From positions 1,674,001-1,738,000 of the forward strand of contig OZ221971.1 of the NCBI GenBank assembly GCA_965119685.1: 64,000 bases of DNA. The letters run 5' to 3'. The notes under the pieces are model-generated. The model did not search any database. It was given only the letters and a program-made list of their open reading frames with translations, and was not told the DNA's origin. Positions 53,175 through 61,902 of this stretch are shown here, one piece after another (the stretch's first letter is position 1; each line of letters opens with the position of its first letter). The DNA is from Merdibacter sp965119685. GTDB taxonomy: Bacteria; Bacillota_I; Bacilli_A; Erysipelotrichales; Erysipelotrichaceae. A program made the translations under genes and the position numbers.

Positions 53175-53984
53175 TTATTTTACTATCTTTTCCACCATCT
53201 CACAAGCCCCGCTGCCCTGCTTTGTCACAAGTCCCGCATGAAGCAGGTCAAGGGTCTGCGCGACCACATCTAAGGGCAGCTGCCCCGGAGCGCTGCTTGC
53301 GCCAAGAGTGGCAAAGGTCATCGCTGAACCGAACACCTCGCCGCTCAAACGGCTGATCGCCCCTAACGCGCCCATCGCCATCGTGATCAGCGGGGTGCGC
53401 TGCATCTGATACACCTGCGCTGTCGCCGCTAATAACGCGAGCACGTCCTCCGCATCCTTTGGCATCACCGCCAGCTTGACAATATCGCCGCCCATCTTTT
53501 GCATCCGTAAAAGCATGGTCACCATCGTTTCCTTTGCAGGCGTGTGGTGAAAGTCATGTGCGGAGATGATCACAGCCATATCTTTCGCATGCGCGCGCGT
53601 CAATAACGCTTCGCGCACATCGTTAGTCATGGAAGCCTCCACATCGATGAGATCCGCCAGATTGCTGTCGATCACCCATTTATAAATTTGGCGATAGCGC
53701 TCATTTTCCGCTGTAAACCCTCCGCCTTCTTTTTGTGTGCGAATCGTCACCAGCAGCACTTTATCCTGCAACTGATAACGAAGCGCTCGCAACAGATCAG
53801 ACAGCGTATTCTCTTCTATGGACTCCTCATAAAGATCGAGACGCCACTCCGCCGCCTGCGCCTTGCTTTCGCCTACCGCCTGTGCCTCTTGCAAAAGCGC
53901 CTGTTTTGTTTTAGCCGTCAGCGGTACGCAGATTTTCACACGTCCCTCGCCGATGCGCAGCGTGCGAACACATACCGGTTTCAT
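53175..53984 (-). CDS. aroD: 3-dehydroquinate dehydratase, type I
   Basis: Third step of the shikimate pathway, by Schiff-base chemistry. The catalytic histidine is in SAHDFHHTP and the Schiff-base lysine in VKLAVMPKDAED. The C-terminal GQLPLDVV motif is typical. The 269 residues are normal. The ATG at 53984 follows AAAGGAGGGGA. It is divergent from the aroE-K operon; the two share a 350-base intergenic region. nfnA lies 44 bases downstream and may be cotranscribed. Confidence 0.95.
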   Translation of the reverse strand: MKPVCVRTLRIGEGRVKICVPLTAKTKQALLQEAQAVGESKAQAAEWRLDLYEESIEENTLSDLLRALRYQLQDKVLLVTIRTQKEGGGFTAENERYRQIYKWVIDSNLADLIDVEASMTNDVREALLTRAHAKDMAVIISAHDFHHTPAKETMVTMLLRMQKMGGDIVKLAVMPKDAEDVLALLAATAQVYQMQRTPLITMAMGALGAISRLSGEVFGSAMTFATLGASSAPGQLPLDVVAQTLDLLHAGLVTKQGSGACEMVEKIVK

Positions 53985-54105
53985 ACGATCCCCTCCTTTA
54001 CTGACATTAGTTACAGTATAACGGAAAGCGTCTGTATTTTTCAATCCTAAGTTGTAACAGTTTTCATCGGATTGAAAACATTTTGAAATATTTTCTAAAA
54101 AATGC

Positions 54106-54134
54106 TTGCATTTCTTCTCAAATCGCTGTATTCT
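54106..54134 (+). promoter_or_regulatory. Promoter of the aromatic operon
   Basis: TTGCAT and TATTCT with exactly 17 bases between them, upstream of the leader peptide. Confidence 0.6.
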
Positions 54135-54156
54135 AGTAGCATCAGGAGTGATTCAC

Positions 54157-54198
54157 ATGCACATCTTAACAAATTCTGTATTTTATTTTTACTTTTAA
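54157..54198 (+). CDS. Phe/Tyr-rich leader peptide
   Basis: A 13-residue peptide, MHILTNSVFYFYF, after CAGGAGTG. Five of the last five codons are Phe or Tyr. It is followed by alternative hairpins and a terminator, and then by genes for aromatic amino acid synthesis. That is the arrangement of ribosome-mediated attenuation. Confidence 0.75.
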   Translation: MHILTNSVFYFYF

Positions 54199-54200
54199 TA

Positions 54201-54291
54201 GCCTCAGAAAATCCAAAGCACAATCAGCGGCACTTGGAATTTTTCTGAGGCATTTCTAAAGCATCGAACAAATGAGGTTGATGCTTTTTTT
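54201..54291 (+). promoter_or_regulatory. Attenuator of the aroE-K / DAHP synthase operon
   Basis: GCCTCAGAAAA and TTTTCTGAGGC (54201-54211 with 54241-54251) form a perfect eleven-base stem beginning three bases after the leader stop. The terminator is AAAGCATC / GATGCTTT (54258-54287) and a T run. CATTT 54251 can instead pair with AAATG 54270, which would hold the terminator arm in a loop. A stalled ribosome on the Phe/Tyr codons would disturb the first stem. Confidence 0.65.
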
Positions 54292-54333
54292 GTTAGCATG
54301 CGGCATTTCTGTCAATAGAAAGGAAAAGAGATT

Positions 54334-55575
54334 ATGGAACGATATGGACTGATTGGCGAAAAGCTCTCACACAGCTTTTCCAAAGAGATCCACGAGGCGC
54401 TCGCCGATTATACCTATGATCTGATCCCGCTCTCACGCGAAGAGTTCCCCCGTTTTATGAAAGCGCGTGACTTTGCGGCGATCAACGTAACGATCCCTTA
54501 TAAAAAAGCGGTCATCCCCTATTTAGACGACATCGATCCCGCTGCAAAGCAGATCGACGCCGTCAATACGATCGTCAATCGCAGCGGCCGGCTAATCGGC
54601 TACAACACGGATTACAGCGGTTTTCTGTATATGGTGAAAGCTCACGGCGTCAACATGCGGGGGAAAAAAGTAATCGTCATCGGCAACGGCGGCGCCAGCG
54701 CGGCGATTCAGGCGGCTGTGCGTCATGAGCAGGCGAAAGAGATGATCGTTGTTCACCGCGTAAACGGCAAAGGAGCGATCAGCTATGAGGAATGCTTTGC
54801 CAACCACCTCGACGCACAGGTGATCATCAACACCTCGCCGGTAGGCATGTTTCCCAAGATCACCGACGCCCCCTTGGATCTTTCGCTGTTTCATTGCCTA
54901 GAAGCGGTGGTCGACGTCGTCTACAACCCGTTGATGACAAAGCTGGCGCTTGAAGCAAAAGATCGCGGCTTGAACGCTGTCGGCGGCTTAGAGATGCTCG
55001 TCGCACAGGCAAAGCAGGCGGTGGAGCTCTTCTTGGGAGAGACGATAGACGATGCGATGATCGACACGCTGGTTCAAAAAGTTTGGCGCGAACGCTCCAA
55101 CATCGTGCTGATCGGCATGCCCAGCGCCGGCAAGACGACGCTGGGAGAGCTGTTGGCCAAGCGATGCAAAAAGGAATTCATCGACATGGATGAGTGCATC
55201 GTCAGCAGAGCCGGCAAAAGCATCCCTGCCATTTTTGCACAACGCGGCGAACAAGGATTCCGCGCTTTGGAAAGTGAGGCCGCTCTCGCGTTAGCCAAGG
55301 AAAACGGCAAGGTGATCGCCACCGGCGGGGGCATCATCAAACACAAGATCAACATGGATCTGCTGCGGCAAAACGGAACGGTATTTTTCATCGACCGCTC
55401 GCTGGATAAGCTGAAAGCCACCGCTTCCCGCCCGCTGTCAAGCAGCGAGGAGGCGCTGAAAGAGCTGTATGCGCAGCGCATCGCTCTCTATCGCCGCTAT
55501 GCGGATCACATCGTAAGCAACAACGCGGACATCGATGCCTGCGTCGAAAGCATCGTAGCAAAATTGAATGGATAA
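54334..55575 (+). CDS. aroE-aroK: Shikimate dehydrogenase - shikimate kinase fusion
   Basis: One 413-residue protein for two consecutive steps. Residues 1-255 are AroE, with the substrate motif KLSHSFSKEIHEAL, the lysine in INVTIPYKKAV and NADP-binding IGNGGASAAIQ. Residues 258-413 are AroK, with Walker A GMPSAGKTTLGE, DMDECIV and ATGGGIIK. The AroK part lacks nothing obvious. The stretch between the domains is short. Ribosome binding site AAAGGAAAAG. It is followed 13 bases later by DAHP synthase. Confidence 0.93.
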   Translation: MERYGLIGEKLSHSFSKEIHEALADYTYDLIPLSREEFPRFMKARDFAAINVTIPYKKAVIPYLDDIDPAAKQIDAVNTIVNRSGRLIGYNTDYSGFLYMVKAHGVNMRGKKVIVIGNGGASAAIQAAVRHEQAKEMIVVHRVNGKGAISYEECFANHLDAQVIINTSPVGMFPKITDAPLDLSLFHCLEAVVDVVYNPLMTKLALEAKDRGLNAVGGLEMLVAQAKQAVELFLGETIDDAMIDTLVQKVWRERSNIVLIGMPSAGKTTLGELLAKRCKKEFIDMDECIVSRAGKSIPAIFAQRGEQGFRALESEAALALAKENGKVIATGGGIIKHKINMDLLRQNGTVFFIDRSLDKLKATASRPLSSSEEALKELYAQRIALYRRYADHIVSNNADIDACVESIVAKLNG

Positions 55576-55588
55576 AGGAGAATGAGTC

Positions 55589-56608
55589 ATGATTATTTCA
55601 ATTAAGAAGAATGCCGATCCCAAAGATGTGGAGGCATTGATTCAGACATTAGAGGCAAAGGGCGTCAAAGCGGTGGAGATCCAAGGTTCGGAATTCAACG
55701 TCTTCGGTCTGACCGGAGATACGTCGATCATCGACGAGAAAGCGGTGAAGGCCTATCGCTGCGTGGAGAGTGTCGTGCGCGTACAGGCGAAATACAAGCT
55801 GGCAAACCGCATGTTCCACCCGGAGGATACCGTGATTGAGGCCGGCGGCGTCCGCATCGGCGGCAAAGAGAACATCGTTGTCATCGCCGGACCTTGTGCC
55901 GTAGAAAACAAAGAGATGATCATTCAGCTTGCCAAGGAAGTCAAAGAGGGCGGCGCATGTATGCTGCGAGGGGGCGCCTATAAACCGCGCACCAGCCCAT
56001 ACTCCTTTCAGGGCATGCGCACCGAGGGTATTTTAGCGATGGTGGAGGCACGGCGGCAAACCGGTCTTCCGATCGTCACCGAGCTGATGGGCGAAGCGCA
56101 GATCGACGAGTTTGAGCAATATGTCGACATCATCCAGATCGGCGCCCGCAACATGCAGAACTTCGAGCTTCTCAAAGAGGTCGGCAAGCGCACAACCAAG
56201 CCGATTTTACTCAAGCGCGGCTTCTCCAACACCATCGATGAGTGGATTATGAGCGCCGAGTACATCATGGCTAACGGCAACCCTAACGTCATCTTCTGTG
56301 AGCGCGGCATCCGCACCTTCGAGACGGAAACGCGCAACACGCTCGACCTCAGCGTCATTCCGATCATCAAGGAGAAGACACATCTGCCGATCATTATCGA
56401 CCCATCCCACGCAACCGGAGACTGGAAGCTGGTGGAAGCTGCTTCCTTAGCGGCCATCGCCGCCGGCGCCGACGGTTTGATCATCGAGGTGCACGACCAT
56501 CCGGAATGCGCGTTGAGCGATGGTGCTCAGTGCTTGAAGCCAAAGAAATTCAAGCAGCTCGTCGATCGGGCGCGCAAGATCGCCAATGTGCTGGAGCGGG
56601 ATATTTAA
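55589..56608 (+). CDS. aroF: DAHP synthase (AroA-beta type)
   Basis: First enzyme of the shikimate pathway, joining phosphoenolpyruvate and erythrose 4-phosphate. An N-terminal ferredoxin-like regulatory domain (residues 1-70) precedes the TIM-barrel, with IAGPCAVE, GAYKPRTSPYSFQG, LLKRGF and DPSHATGD. This is the Thermotoga-like type Ibeta, in which the extra domain mediates feedback inhibition by Tyr or Phe. That fits the Phe/Tyr attenuator upstream. The 339 residues are normal. Confidence 0.94.
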   Translation: MIISIKKNADPKDVEALIQTLEAKGVKAVEIQGSEFNVFGLTGDTSIIDEKAVKAYRCVESVVRVQAKYKLANRMFHPEDTVIEAGGVRIGGKENIVVIAGPCAVENKEMIIQLAKEVKEGGACMLRGGAYKPRTSPYSFQGMRTEGILAMVEARRQTGLPIVTELMGEAQIDEFEQYVDIIQIGARNMQNFELLKEVGKRTTKPILLKRGFSNTIDEWIMSAEYIMANGNPNVIFCERGIRTFETETRNTLDLSVIPIIKEKTHLPIIIDPSHATGDWKLVEAASLAAIAAGADGLIIEVHDHPECALSDGAQCLKPKKFKQLVDRARKIANVLERDI

Positions 56609-56609
56609 C

Positions 56610-56733
56610 ATCTCTCTATCAGCGAGTGAACTCCCCTTTTCGCTCACGGAACGCCTGATAAAGAGATGGCGGGTGCAGAGCAGATCCATGCTCCTGTTCC
56701 TGCCTCTCTCTTGTTTGGGGGTCTGTAATTGAT
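56610..56733 (+). other. Structured region after the aromatic operon
   Basis: ATCTCTCTATCAG (56610) pairs with CTGATAAAGAGAT (56655), one mismatch. A second arm is GGCGGG / CCTGCC enclosing GAGCA / TGCTC. No promoter is visible, so it is probably the 3' untranslated region of the operon. Confidence 0.4.
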
Positions 56734-56783
56734 AAAGTGCAGCTTTTACAAACGGACTTTCGCTTGCCTGCTGCACTTTTTAT
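56734..56783 (+). terminator. Terminator of the aromatic operon
   Basis: AAAGTGCAGC and GCTGCACTTT form a perfect ten-base stem over a 26-base loop, followed by T residues. The 200 bases after it hold nothing I recognise. Confidence 0.7.
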
Positions 56784-56977
56784 ATGCTTGCGCAAGGAAT
56801 CTGCTTTGCTGATATCCTCGATACGAAGACTCTGCAAACAACAGCGCAGCTGCTGTTCAAACAATTGGTTTCCCGCACGACAAATGAAGTCCTATATCCA
56901 ACAGATGAACTTTAAAGAGGGATCGAGGATGTCTGCGGCTATGTGCATGGTTCTTGCGGATCAACGACAATCGGATG

Positions 56978-57018
56978 AAAAAAGCATCGCTATTTCGCAC
57001 TCTGTGCCAACGCGATGC
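56978..57018 (-). terminator. Terminator of the YgjP-type gene
   Basis: GCATCGC and GCGATGC around 21 bases, then six T residues on the minus strand. The hairpin includes the last codons of the gene. Confidence 0.65.
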
Positions 57019-57676
57019 GCTCTTTATAATCGGGCATGTACTGTTCGATCACCGCATAAAACGCCTTTGAATGATTCGGGTGAACAAAATGGGCGAACTC
57101 ATGCAGGATGACATATTCGATGAACTCCACTGGATAGTGAATCAAACGTTTGTTTAAGGTGATGAGCTGCTGTGCCGGCTTGCAGTTGCCCCATTGGGAT
57201 TTCATCAGCCTCAGCTTGATCTGCGGCATCGGGATGTGATACGCCCTCATACGCTTGCACGTTAAAAGCGCAATATCGTGAAAGATGTCGATGCAGAGCT
57301 GGTCGAGATAAGAGCGGATCAGCTGTTCGCACTGCTCTTTTTTCTCATACTGGACATAAAAAGTATCCTCGCTGTAATACACCAGTGCATGTGAGCTTTG
57401 AATGCGGCGGATGCGCAGGGAGTTGCCTAACAGCTGGATACGGTTCTCCTCGATCAGCGAAGGTTTACGGCTGACGCCTTGCAGCTTCTTTAAAATCCAC
57501 TGCTCCTTCTCCGCGACAAAAGCGTCGACCATCTCGCGCGTAACAAAAGGATTTGCGCTCACAAACACCTCTCCGCAGCTGTTGATGCGCAGGTTGATAT
57601 TCTTTACCTGCTTATAGGTCAACGTATATGTAATGATTCCATTTTGACAGCTTGCTGCCCGCTCTTCCCTCTCCAC
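56990..57676 (-). CDS. YgjP/WLM-type metallopeptidase-like protein
   Basis: M48-like zinc metallopeptidase fold (DUF45, YgjP). The zinc motif is VILHEFAHFVHPNHSKAFY, giving HExxH with a third histidine, near residues 190-208. RLMKSQWGNCKPAQQLITLN is the conserved segment before it. The 228 residues are normal. There is no signal peptide. The physiological role is unknown for most members. The frame runs from a good start at 57676. Confidence 0.85.
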   Translation of the reverse strand: MEREERAASCQNGIITYTLTYKQVKNINLRINSCGEVFVSANPFVTREMVDAFVAEKEQWILKKLQGVSRKPSLIEENRIQLLGNSLRIRRIQSSHALVYYSEDTFYVQYEKKEQCEQLIRSYLDQLCIDIFHDIALLTCKRMRAYHIPMPQIKLRLMKSQWGNCKPAQQLITLNKRLIHYPVEFIEYVILHEFAHFVHPNHSKAFYAVIEQYMPDYKERIALAQSAK

Positions 57677-57804
57677 TAATACTCACCAGCCTGTTATCGT
57701 GTTCTTTATTTTAACACAAGATTCATTAAAACTGAATATAACATTTACATTTTTCCAAATTCTGGCATACACAGCTTTTGTGGGGATGCAAAATTAGCGT
57801 TTTA

Positions 57805-57813
57805 TGCTAAAAT
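57805..57813 (+). promoter_or_regulatory. Extended -10 promoter for the radical SAM gene
   Basis: TGCTAAAAT lies 15 bases before the start codon, allowing only a very short leader. Confidence 0.4.
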
Positions 57814-57828
57814 AGACGCGGTGATCAC

Positions 57829-58824
57829 ATGAATCGTTATAACAATCCATTTCCCTATGCAGATGATAACAAGCGTTATCACACATGGAATTATTACCTA
57901 AAGCAGCGTTTTGGCGCAAAAACTGCCAAAGTGCCGCTGGATGGCGGATTCACCTGTCCTAACCGTGATGGCACCAAGGGAGTTGGCGGATGTGCATTTT
58001 GTTCGGCAGCAGGCAGCGGCGACACCATTCCCCTGCACGCACCGCTGAGCATACAATTTGAACAAGGACTTGCCGTCATGCGCCGTAAATGGCCAAACTG
58101 TCAGGCGATCGCCTACTTTCAGGCGTTTACAAACACCTACGGCTCTTTAGAGAAGCTACATGCCTGTTTCGATCCCTTTGCCGAAAAAAAGGACGTGTGC
58201 GCCCTCGCCATCGCCACCCGCGCCGACTGTCTGGAACAGGAGGTTGTCGATTATCTCTGTGAGCTCTCCAAACAGAAAGAGATCTGGGTGGAGATCGGCT
58301 TACAGAGTATTTTTGACGACAGCGCAAGGCGTATGAACCGCGGTCACACCTTCGCACAGTTTCTTGCATGCATCCATCGCTTGGAACAGACGCCGCTTAA
58401 AATATGCGTGCATCTCATCAACTCACTGCCCTATGAAACACAAGAACAGATGATCGAAAGTGCCCGTGTTGTCGGAGCGCTGCCCATCCATGCCCTCAAA
58501 ATTCACATGCTGCATCTGTTAAAAGGAACGACATTAGCGGATATGTATGCCAAAGAGCCCTTTCCTTTACTCACAATGGAGGAATATGTCGATACCGTAA
58601 TCGCTCAGCTGGAAGTGCTGAAGCCCTCTCTCATCATTCAGCGGTTGACCGGTGATGGACTTGGCGAGGATTTAATCGCCCCGCTGTGGACACGCAAGAA
58701 AATTGCGGTGCTTAACGCGATCGATCAGGCGATAGCAAAACGCAATACGTGGCAGGGGCGATGCTGTTCAAATCCTGATCAGCTTGTTGACAAACCCTAT
58801 CATGAAACTCGAAAAAACAGTTGA
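57829..58824 (+). CDS. YhcC-family radical SAM protein
   Basis: Radical SAM protein of the YhcC type (TIGR01212). The N terminus has the family segment YLKQRFGAKTAKVPLDGG. The cluster cysteines are spaced wider than CxxxCxxC: one in FTCPNRDG and two in GCAFC near residues 43-56. The 331 residues are slightly long for the family. The reaction is not known from sequence; members are thought to act on RNA or small molecules. No partner gene is evident beside it. Confidence 0.88.
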   Translation: MNRYNNPFPYADDNKRYHTWNYYLKQRFGAKTAKVPLDGGFTCPNRDGTKGVGGCAFCSAAGSGDTIPLHAPLSIQFEQGLAVMRRKWPNCQAIAYFQAFTNTYGSLEKLHACFDPFAEKKDVCALAIATRADCLEQEVVDYLCELSKQKEIWVEIGLQSIFDDSARRMNRGHTFAQFLACIHRLEQTPLKICVHLINSLPYETQEQMIESARVVGALPIHALKIHMLHLLKGTTLADMYAKEPFPLLTMEEYVDTVIAQLEVLKPSLIIQRLTGDGLGEDLIAPLWTRKKIAVLNAIDQAIAKRNTWQGRCCSNPDQLVDKPYHETRKNS

Positions 58825-59020
58825 TAAACTATGGGCACGGCAAAACCGTCCATTAGGTAATTGTACGCTGATAACGGCTTTCTAATCCTACTTTTCAGGG
58901 GAGTAAAAACAAAGATCGAATGACAACGTCTGCATAATGAGCGACTGTGTCAGCACGCTGAGGCGATGCTTTCAAGCACCGTCTTTTCTTTCGCGCATAG
59001 AATGAATCAGGTGATATCAT

Positions 59021-59722
59021 ATGCTCTGTTTAGGAATTCTCTGCCGTCATGAGCTGTTAGAGGGAACAAGGCGCTGCTTTATCAACGAGCGGCTGCTCAA
59101 ACGCTTTTCCTCCCTGCCAGTCATGCTGCATCCCATCGTAGATGGAGCGCAGGGGGATGCGCAGGCGGCGCTTTGCGATGCGCTGCTGCTGCCGGGTGGG
59201 ATTGACGCTCTCCCCTGCTATTATGCTAGGGAAGCTGACTCATTTTCCGACTATTATGATGGCTTTGCAGATCTGGAAGAATTTTTGCTCATTCAAGCTT
59301 TTCTTAAAGCGCATCGTCCGATTTTGGGCATCTGTCGTGGGATGCAGCTGTTGCAGCTCTATTTTCACGGAGCGCTGGAATCCCATTTTGATCAGTTTGC
59401 CCATCATCAGGAACATCGCCATCCATTGTGCTTCGCTGCGCACACCTATCTCAAAGAGCTCTATACAAGCGCACCTGCCGTCAACAGCCATCATCATCAG
59501 CGCATCCGCCAAGCGCCGTCCCAATTCCAGGTGGACGCCTATTGTGAGGATGGCACCATCGAGGCGTTTCATCATCGCACACTGCCGATCTATGGGGTGC
59601 AATGGCACCCGGAAATGGAAGCGGACGATCGCATTCTCCCCTATTTTTTATCAATCGCTGCCGGCATAATAACGCCCTTTCACCCAACGGATGAGTCCCC
59701 AAAGCAGCACAGCGACACATAA
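59021..59722 (+). CDS. Class I glutamine amidotransferase, peptidase C26 type
   Basis: Resembles gamma-glutamyl-GABA hydrolases (PuuD) and related C26 enzymes. The nucleophile is in LGICRGMQLL, the oxyanion region in LLPGGIDALP, and the catalytic histidine and glutamate in GVQWHPEME. The 233 residues fit. The last 72 bases overlap, on the opposite strand, the end of the next gene. No other polyamine genes are near, so the substrate is open. Confidence 0.85.
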   Translation: MLCLGILCRHELLEGTRRCFINERLLKRFSSLPVMLHPIVDGAQGDAQAALCDALLLPGGIDALPCYYAREADSFSDYYDGFADLEEFLLIQAFLKAHRPILGICRGMQLLQLYFHGALESHFDQFAHHQEHRHPLCFAAHTYLKELYTSAPAVNSHHHQRIRQAPSQFQVDAYCEDGTIEAFHHRTLPIYGVQWHPEMEADDRILPYFLSIAAGIITPFHPTDESPKQHSDT

Positions 59723-60193
59723 CAGATTGCCATACGCTTGAAAGTCGATGAGATCTGCTGCCCGAGCGATGGAATAGCCCACCAGCCAGCTGCGCAGAAA
59801 GCGCGATATGCCATCCGTCAGTGAAAACGCAAAAAAATGCATGTGTGTCAATCCGGCAAGGTATGGAAGGATAAAATCAGGAATCGGCGTAATACCGCCG
59901 ATGAATACCGCAAGGATGCCATAGTGCTGCATCAGCATTTCCCAGCGGTCCATCTGTTCATCACTCAAAAAGCGATCGAGAATGCCCTGACGAAAGCGGC
60001 GGGCCAACAGATAGCCGATCAAACCGCCGATGCAGGTGCCGATCGCTCCTTCAATGGCAAAGCGCAGGTAGCTGTGCGGTTCACTGACACACAGGGGCAC
60101 CAAAAGCACCTCCAGCGATGGCAGCGGCAGAAAGGCTTTCAACACGGCATAGAGAACAAAGCCCAGCTCACGCAGACAGACGAGCATTTCCAT
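59651..60193 (-). CDS. VTT/DedA-type small membrane protein
   Basis: A 180-residue membrane protein with about five hydrophobic segments. GGITPIPDFILPYLAGLTHM resembles the re-entrant loop motif of the DedA/VTT (SNARE-associated) family, whose members move lipids or act in membrane homeostasis. The ATG at 60193 follows AGGGGTG. Its end overlaps the amidotransferase gene by 72 bases, tail to tail. Confidence 0.78.
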   Translation of the reverse strand: MEMLVCLRELGFVLYAVLKAFLPLPSLEVLLVPLCVSEPHSYLRFAIEGAIGTCIGGLIGYLLARRFRQGILDRFLSDEQMDRWEMLMQHYGILAVFIGGITPIPDFILPYLAGLTHMHFFAFSLTDGISRFLRSWLVGYSIARAADLIDFQAYGNLLCVAVLLWGLIRWVKGRYYAGSD

Positions 60194-60234
60194 GTGTGTC
60201 ACCCCTGCTAACTGTATATGTCCATCGTGCAAGA

Positions 60235-61377
60235 TTATGTCTTTTGCGTCAGCTTTCCACTGACGAGCGCAAGAAGCAGCGGCACGATACAAAAACCGCT
60301 GACGGCATAGAGCGTGAGGTCATAGCCCAGCCACCCCACTAACCAAGAGGAAAGTAGCGGTGTGATCAGGGCGCTGCCGCCGATGAATACGCCCATGGCA
60401 AACATCTGCGCGCTGTTTGCGACATTCTCTGCACTGACTTGCTGAATGAGGATCTTGCTGGCAAGCAATACGAGCGGCAGCGTCACCAGCTGTAAAAGGG
60501 CGCTGACGATCAATAGCAAGGGCGTCTGAAAGAAGGCGTATAAGAAGAATTTGACCGCATACATAACAATGCCAAACACTAACAAACGCTTTGCCTGAAA
60601 ACGTTTCAGCAGACGGTTGCCGATGAAAAAGACAGGCACCTCGGCAAAAGATTGAACACCCCACTTCCACCCGACATCCTGCGCATTGCCGCCGATGGCT
60701 AACAGCTTATCGACCACCGTGTACTGATCCGCCGTACCCGCGATATAGATAAACAGCAAAATGAGGACGAGCAGCAGATACGGGCGGTTGGTGAGCAGCT
60801 TGCGAAGATCTTTTTTCAGCGATCCCTTTCCCTGCTTTTTTACATCCCGGCATTTCCACAGCAGCAAACAGACGATTGCCGCCAATCCAAGCAGACAGTA
60901 TAACAAAACGCGATAGGAGGTCTGTGTGACGAGAAAACCGGTCAGCGGGCTGCCGACACTCAGCCCCAGCGCTCCCGCTGCACGCAAAACGCCATAATGC
61001 GCACCGTCCGCCTCCAGCATCCACGTCTCATTCAGACCCATGAGCACTTTTACCAAACCCCCGCTCAAAGCGATGGCAGTCAGATGATATGCAAATAGTG
61101 ATTCCTCATAAAACAGCATGGCGAACGCCGAGGATACAAACAGTGCATAGCCGATGAGAAAAAAACGACGGATGCTATGGAAACGATCGCACAGATAACC
61201 GAAGAGAAACTGTCCGACGATGGCGATCAGCGCACAGCCCGCCAGAATGACGCCTTGCTGAGACAGCGAATAGCCGATGTGCTTCATATAAGGGATCATC
61301 TGCGTATTGACGGCAGCCAGCGATACGAAGATCAAAAAATTGCAGAGGATGTACAGAGTTCTGTCCTTTGTCGTCAA
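60235..61377 (-). CDS. MFS transporter
   Basis: Major facilitator with about twelve hydrophobic segments in 380 residues. The MFS loop motif after helix 2 is GYLCDRFHSIRR. The pattern recalls the LacY/NupG/HcaT-like branch. TTG at 61377 after AGGAAGTG is the likely start; the frame is open far upstream, but that portion is not membrane-like. The substrate is unknown. The cupin gene is divergent and may belong with it only by position. Confidence 0.8.
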   Translation of the reverse strand: MTTKDRTLYILCNFLIFVSLAAVNTQMIPYMKHIGYSLSQQGVILAGCALIAIVGQFLFGYLCDRFHSIRRFFLIGYALFVSSAFAMLFYEESLFAYHLTAIALSGGLVKVLMGLNETWMLEADGAHYGVLRAAGALGLSVGSPLTGFLVTQTSYRVLLYCLLGLAAIVCLLLWKCRDVKKQGKGSLKKDLRKLLTNRPYLLLVLILLFIYIAGTADQYTVVDKLLAIGGNAQDVGWKWGVQSFAEVPVFFIGNRLLKRFQAKRLLVFGIVMYAVKFFLYAFFQTPLLLIVSALLQLVTLPLVLLASKILIQQVSAENVANSAQMFAMGVFIGGSALITPLLSSWLVGWLGYDLTLYAVSGFCIVPLLLALVSGKLTQKT

Positions 61378-61478
61378 AGCATCACTTCCTGCTTGTAGTA
61401 TGGTTGGCTTTTCGTCGTTTATCAGACAAATTCCCCGCTTTGTGATAAAATAAGGACAACGGTAAAGGAGGAATTGCG

Positions 61479-61817
61479 ATGAGCACAGCAATACGGCACT
61501 ATGAAAACCGCGCCGGCGGCAAAGGATGGATTCATATAGAAGATTTACTGGATGCAAAGGCTTTAGGATCACAGGTGAAGATGTATGCCCGGGTCACTGT
61601 CGATCCCCACGCCAGCATCGGCGTACATACGCATCAAGGAGATGGGGAAAGCTATCTGATCGTAAAGGGAGAAGCGCTGTACCACGAGGATGGAAAAGAG
61701 CGCCGCATCCATGCGGGAGAGGTGACCTGGACAGGAAGCGGACACTGTCATGGCATTGAAAATTTAGGGGAAGAAGCATTGGTGCTGATCGCTTTGATCA
61801 TTAAGCATGAAGCATAA
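61479..61817 (+). CDS. Cupin-domain protein
   Basis: A 112-residue single-domain cupin. Metal ligands are visible in the first motif (GVHTHQGDGESYLIVKGE: two histidines and a glutamate) and a final histidine in SGHCHGIEN. It may bind a metal and act as an isomerase, dioxygenase or sensor. The start follows AAAGGAGGAA. It is divergent from the MFS transporter, with 100 bases between the starts. Confidence 0.85.
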   Translation: MSTAIRHYENRAGGKGWIHIEDLLDAKALGSQVKMYARVTVDPHASIGVHTHQGDGESYLIVKGEALYHEDGKERRIHAGEVTWTGSGHCHGIENLGEEALVLIALIIKHEA

Positions 61818-61838
61818 AGAAAAAACAAGAGAGCTGCC

Positions 61839-61902
61839 TTTCAAAACGTTGTTTACTGAAAGCGAACGGAAGGCCGTACGCCTTCCCTAAGAGGTTTTGA
61901 AA
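61839..61902 (+). other. Stem-loop after the cupin gene
   Basis: TTTCAAAAC (61839) and GTTTTGAAA (61894) form an outer stem, and GGAAGGC / GCCTTCC (61868-61886) an inner one. No T run follows, so it is not a standard terminator. The next 200 bases hold no gene I can support. Confidence 0.4.

Noticed and set aside
56610..56733. T-box or other riboswitch in front of a downstream gene
   Set aside because: No gene follows on the same strand within reach, and the T-box core motif is missing.
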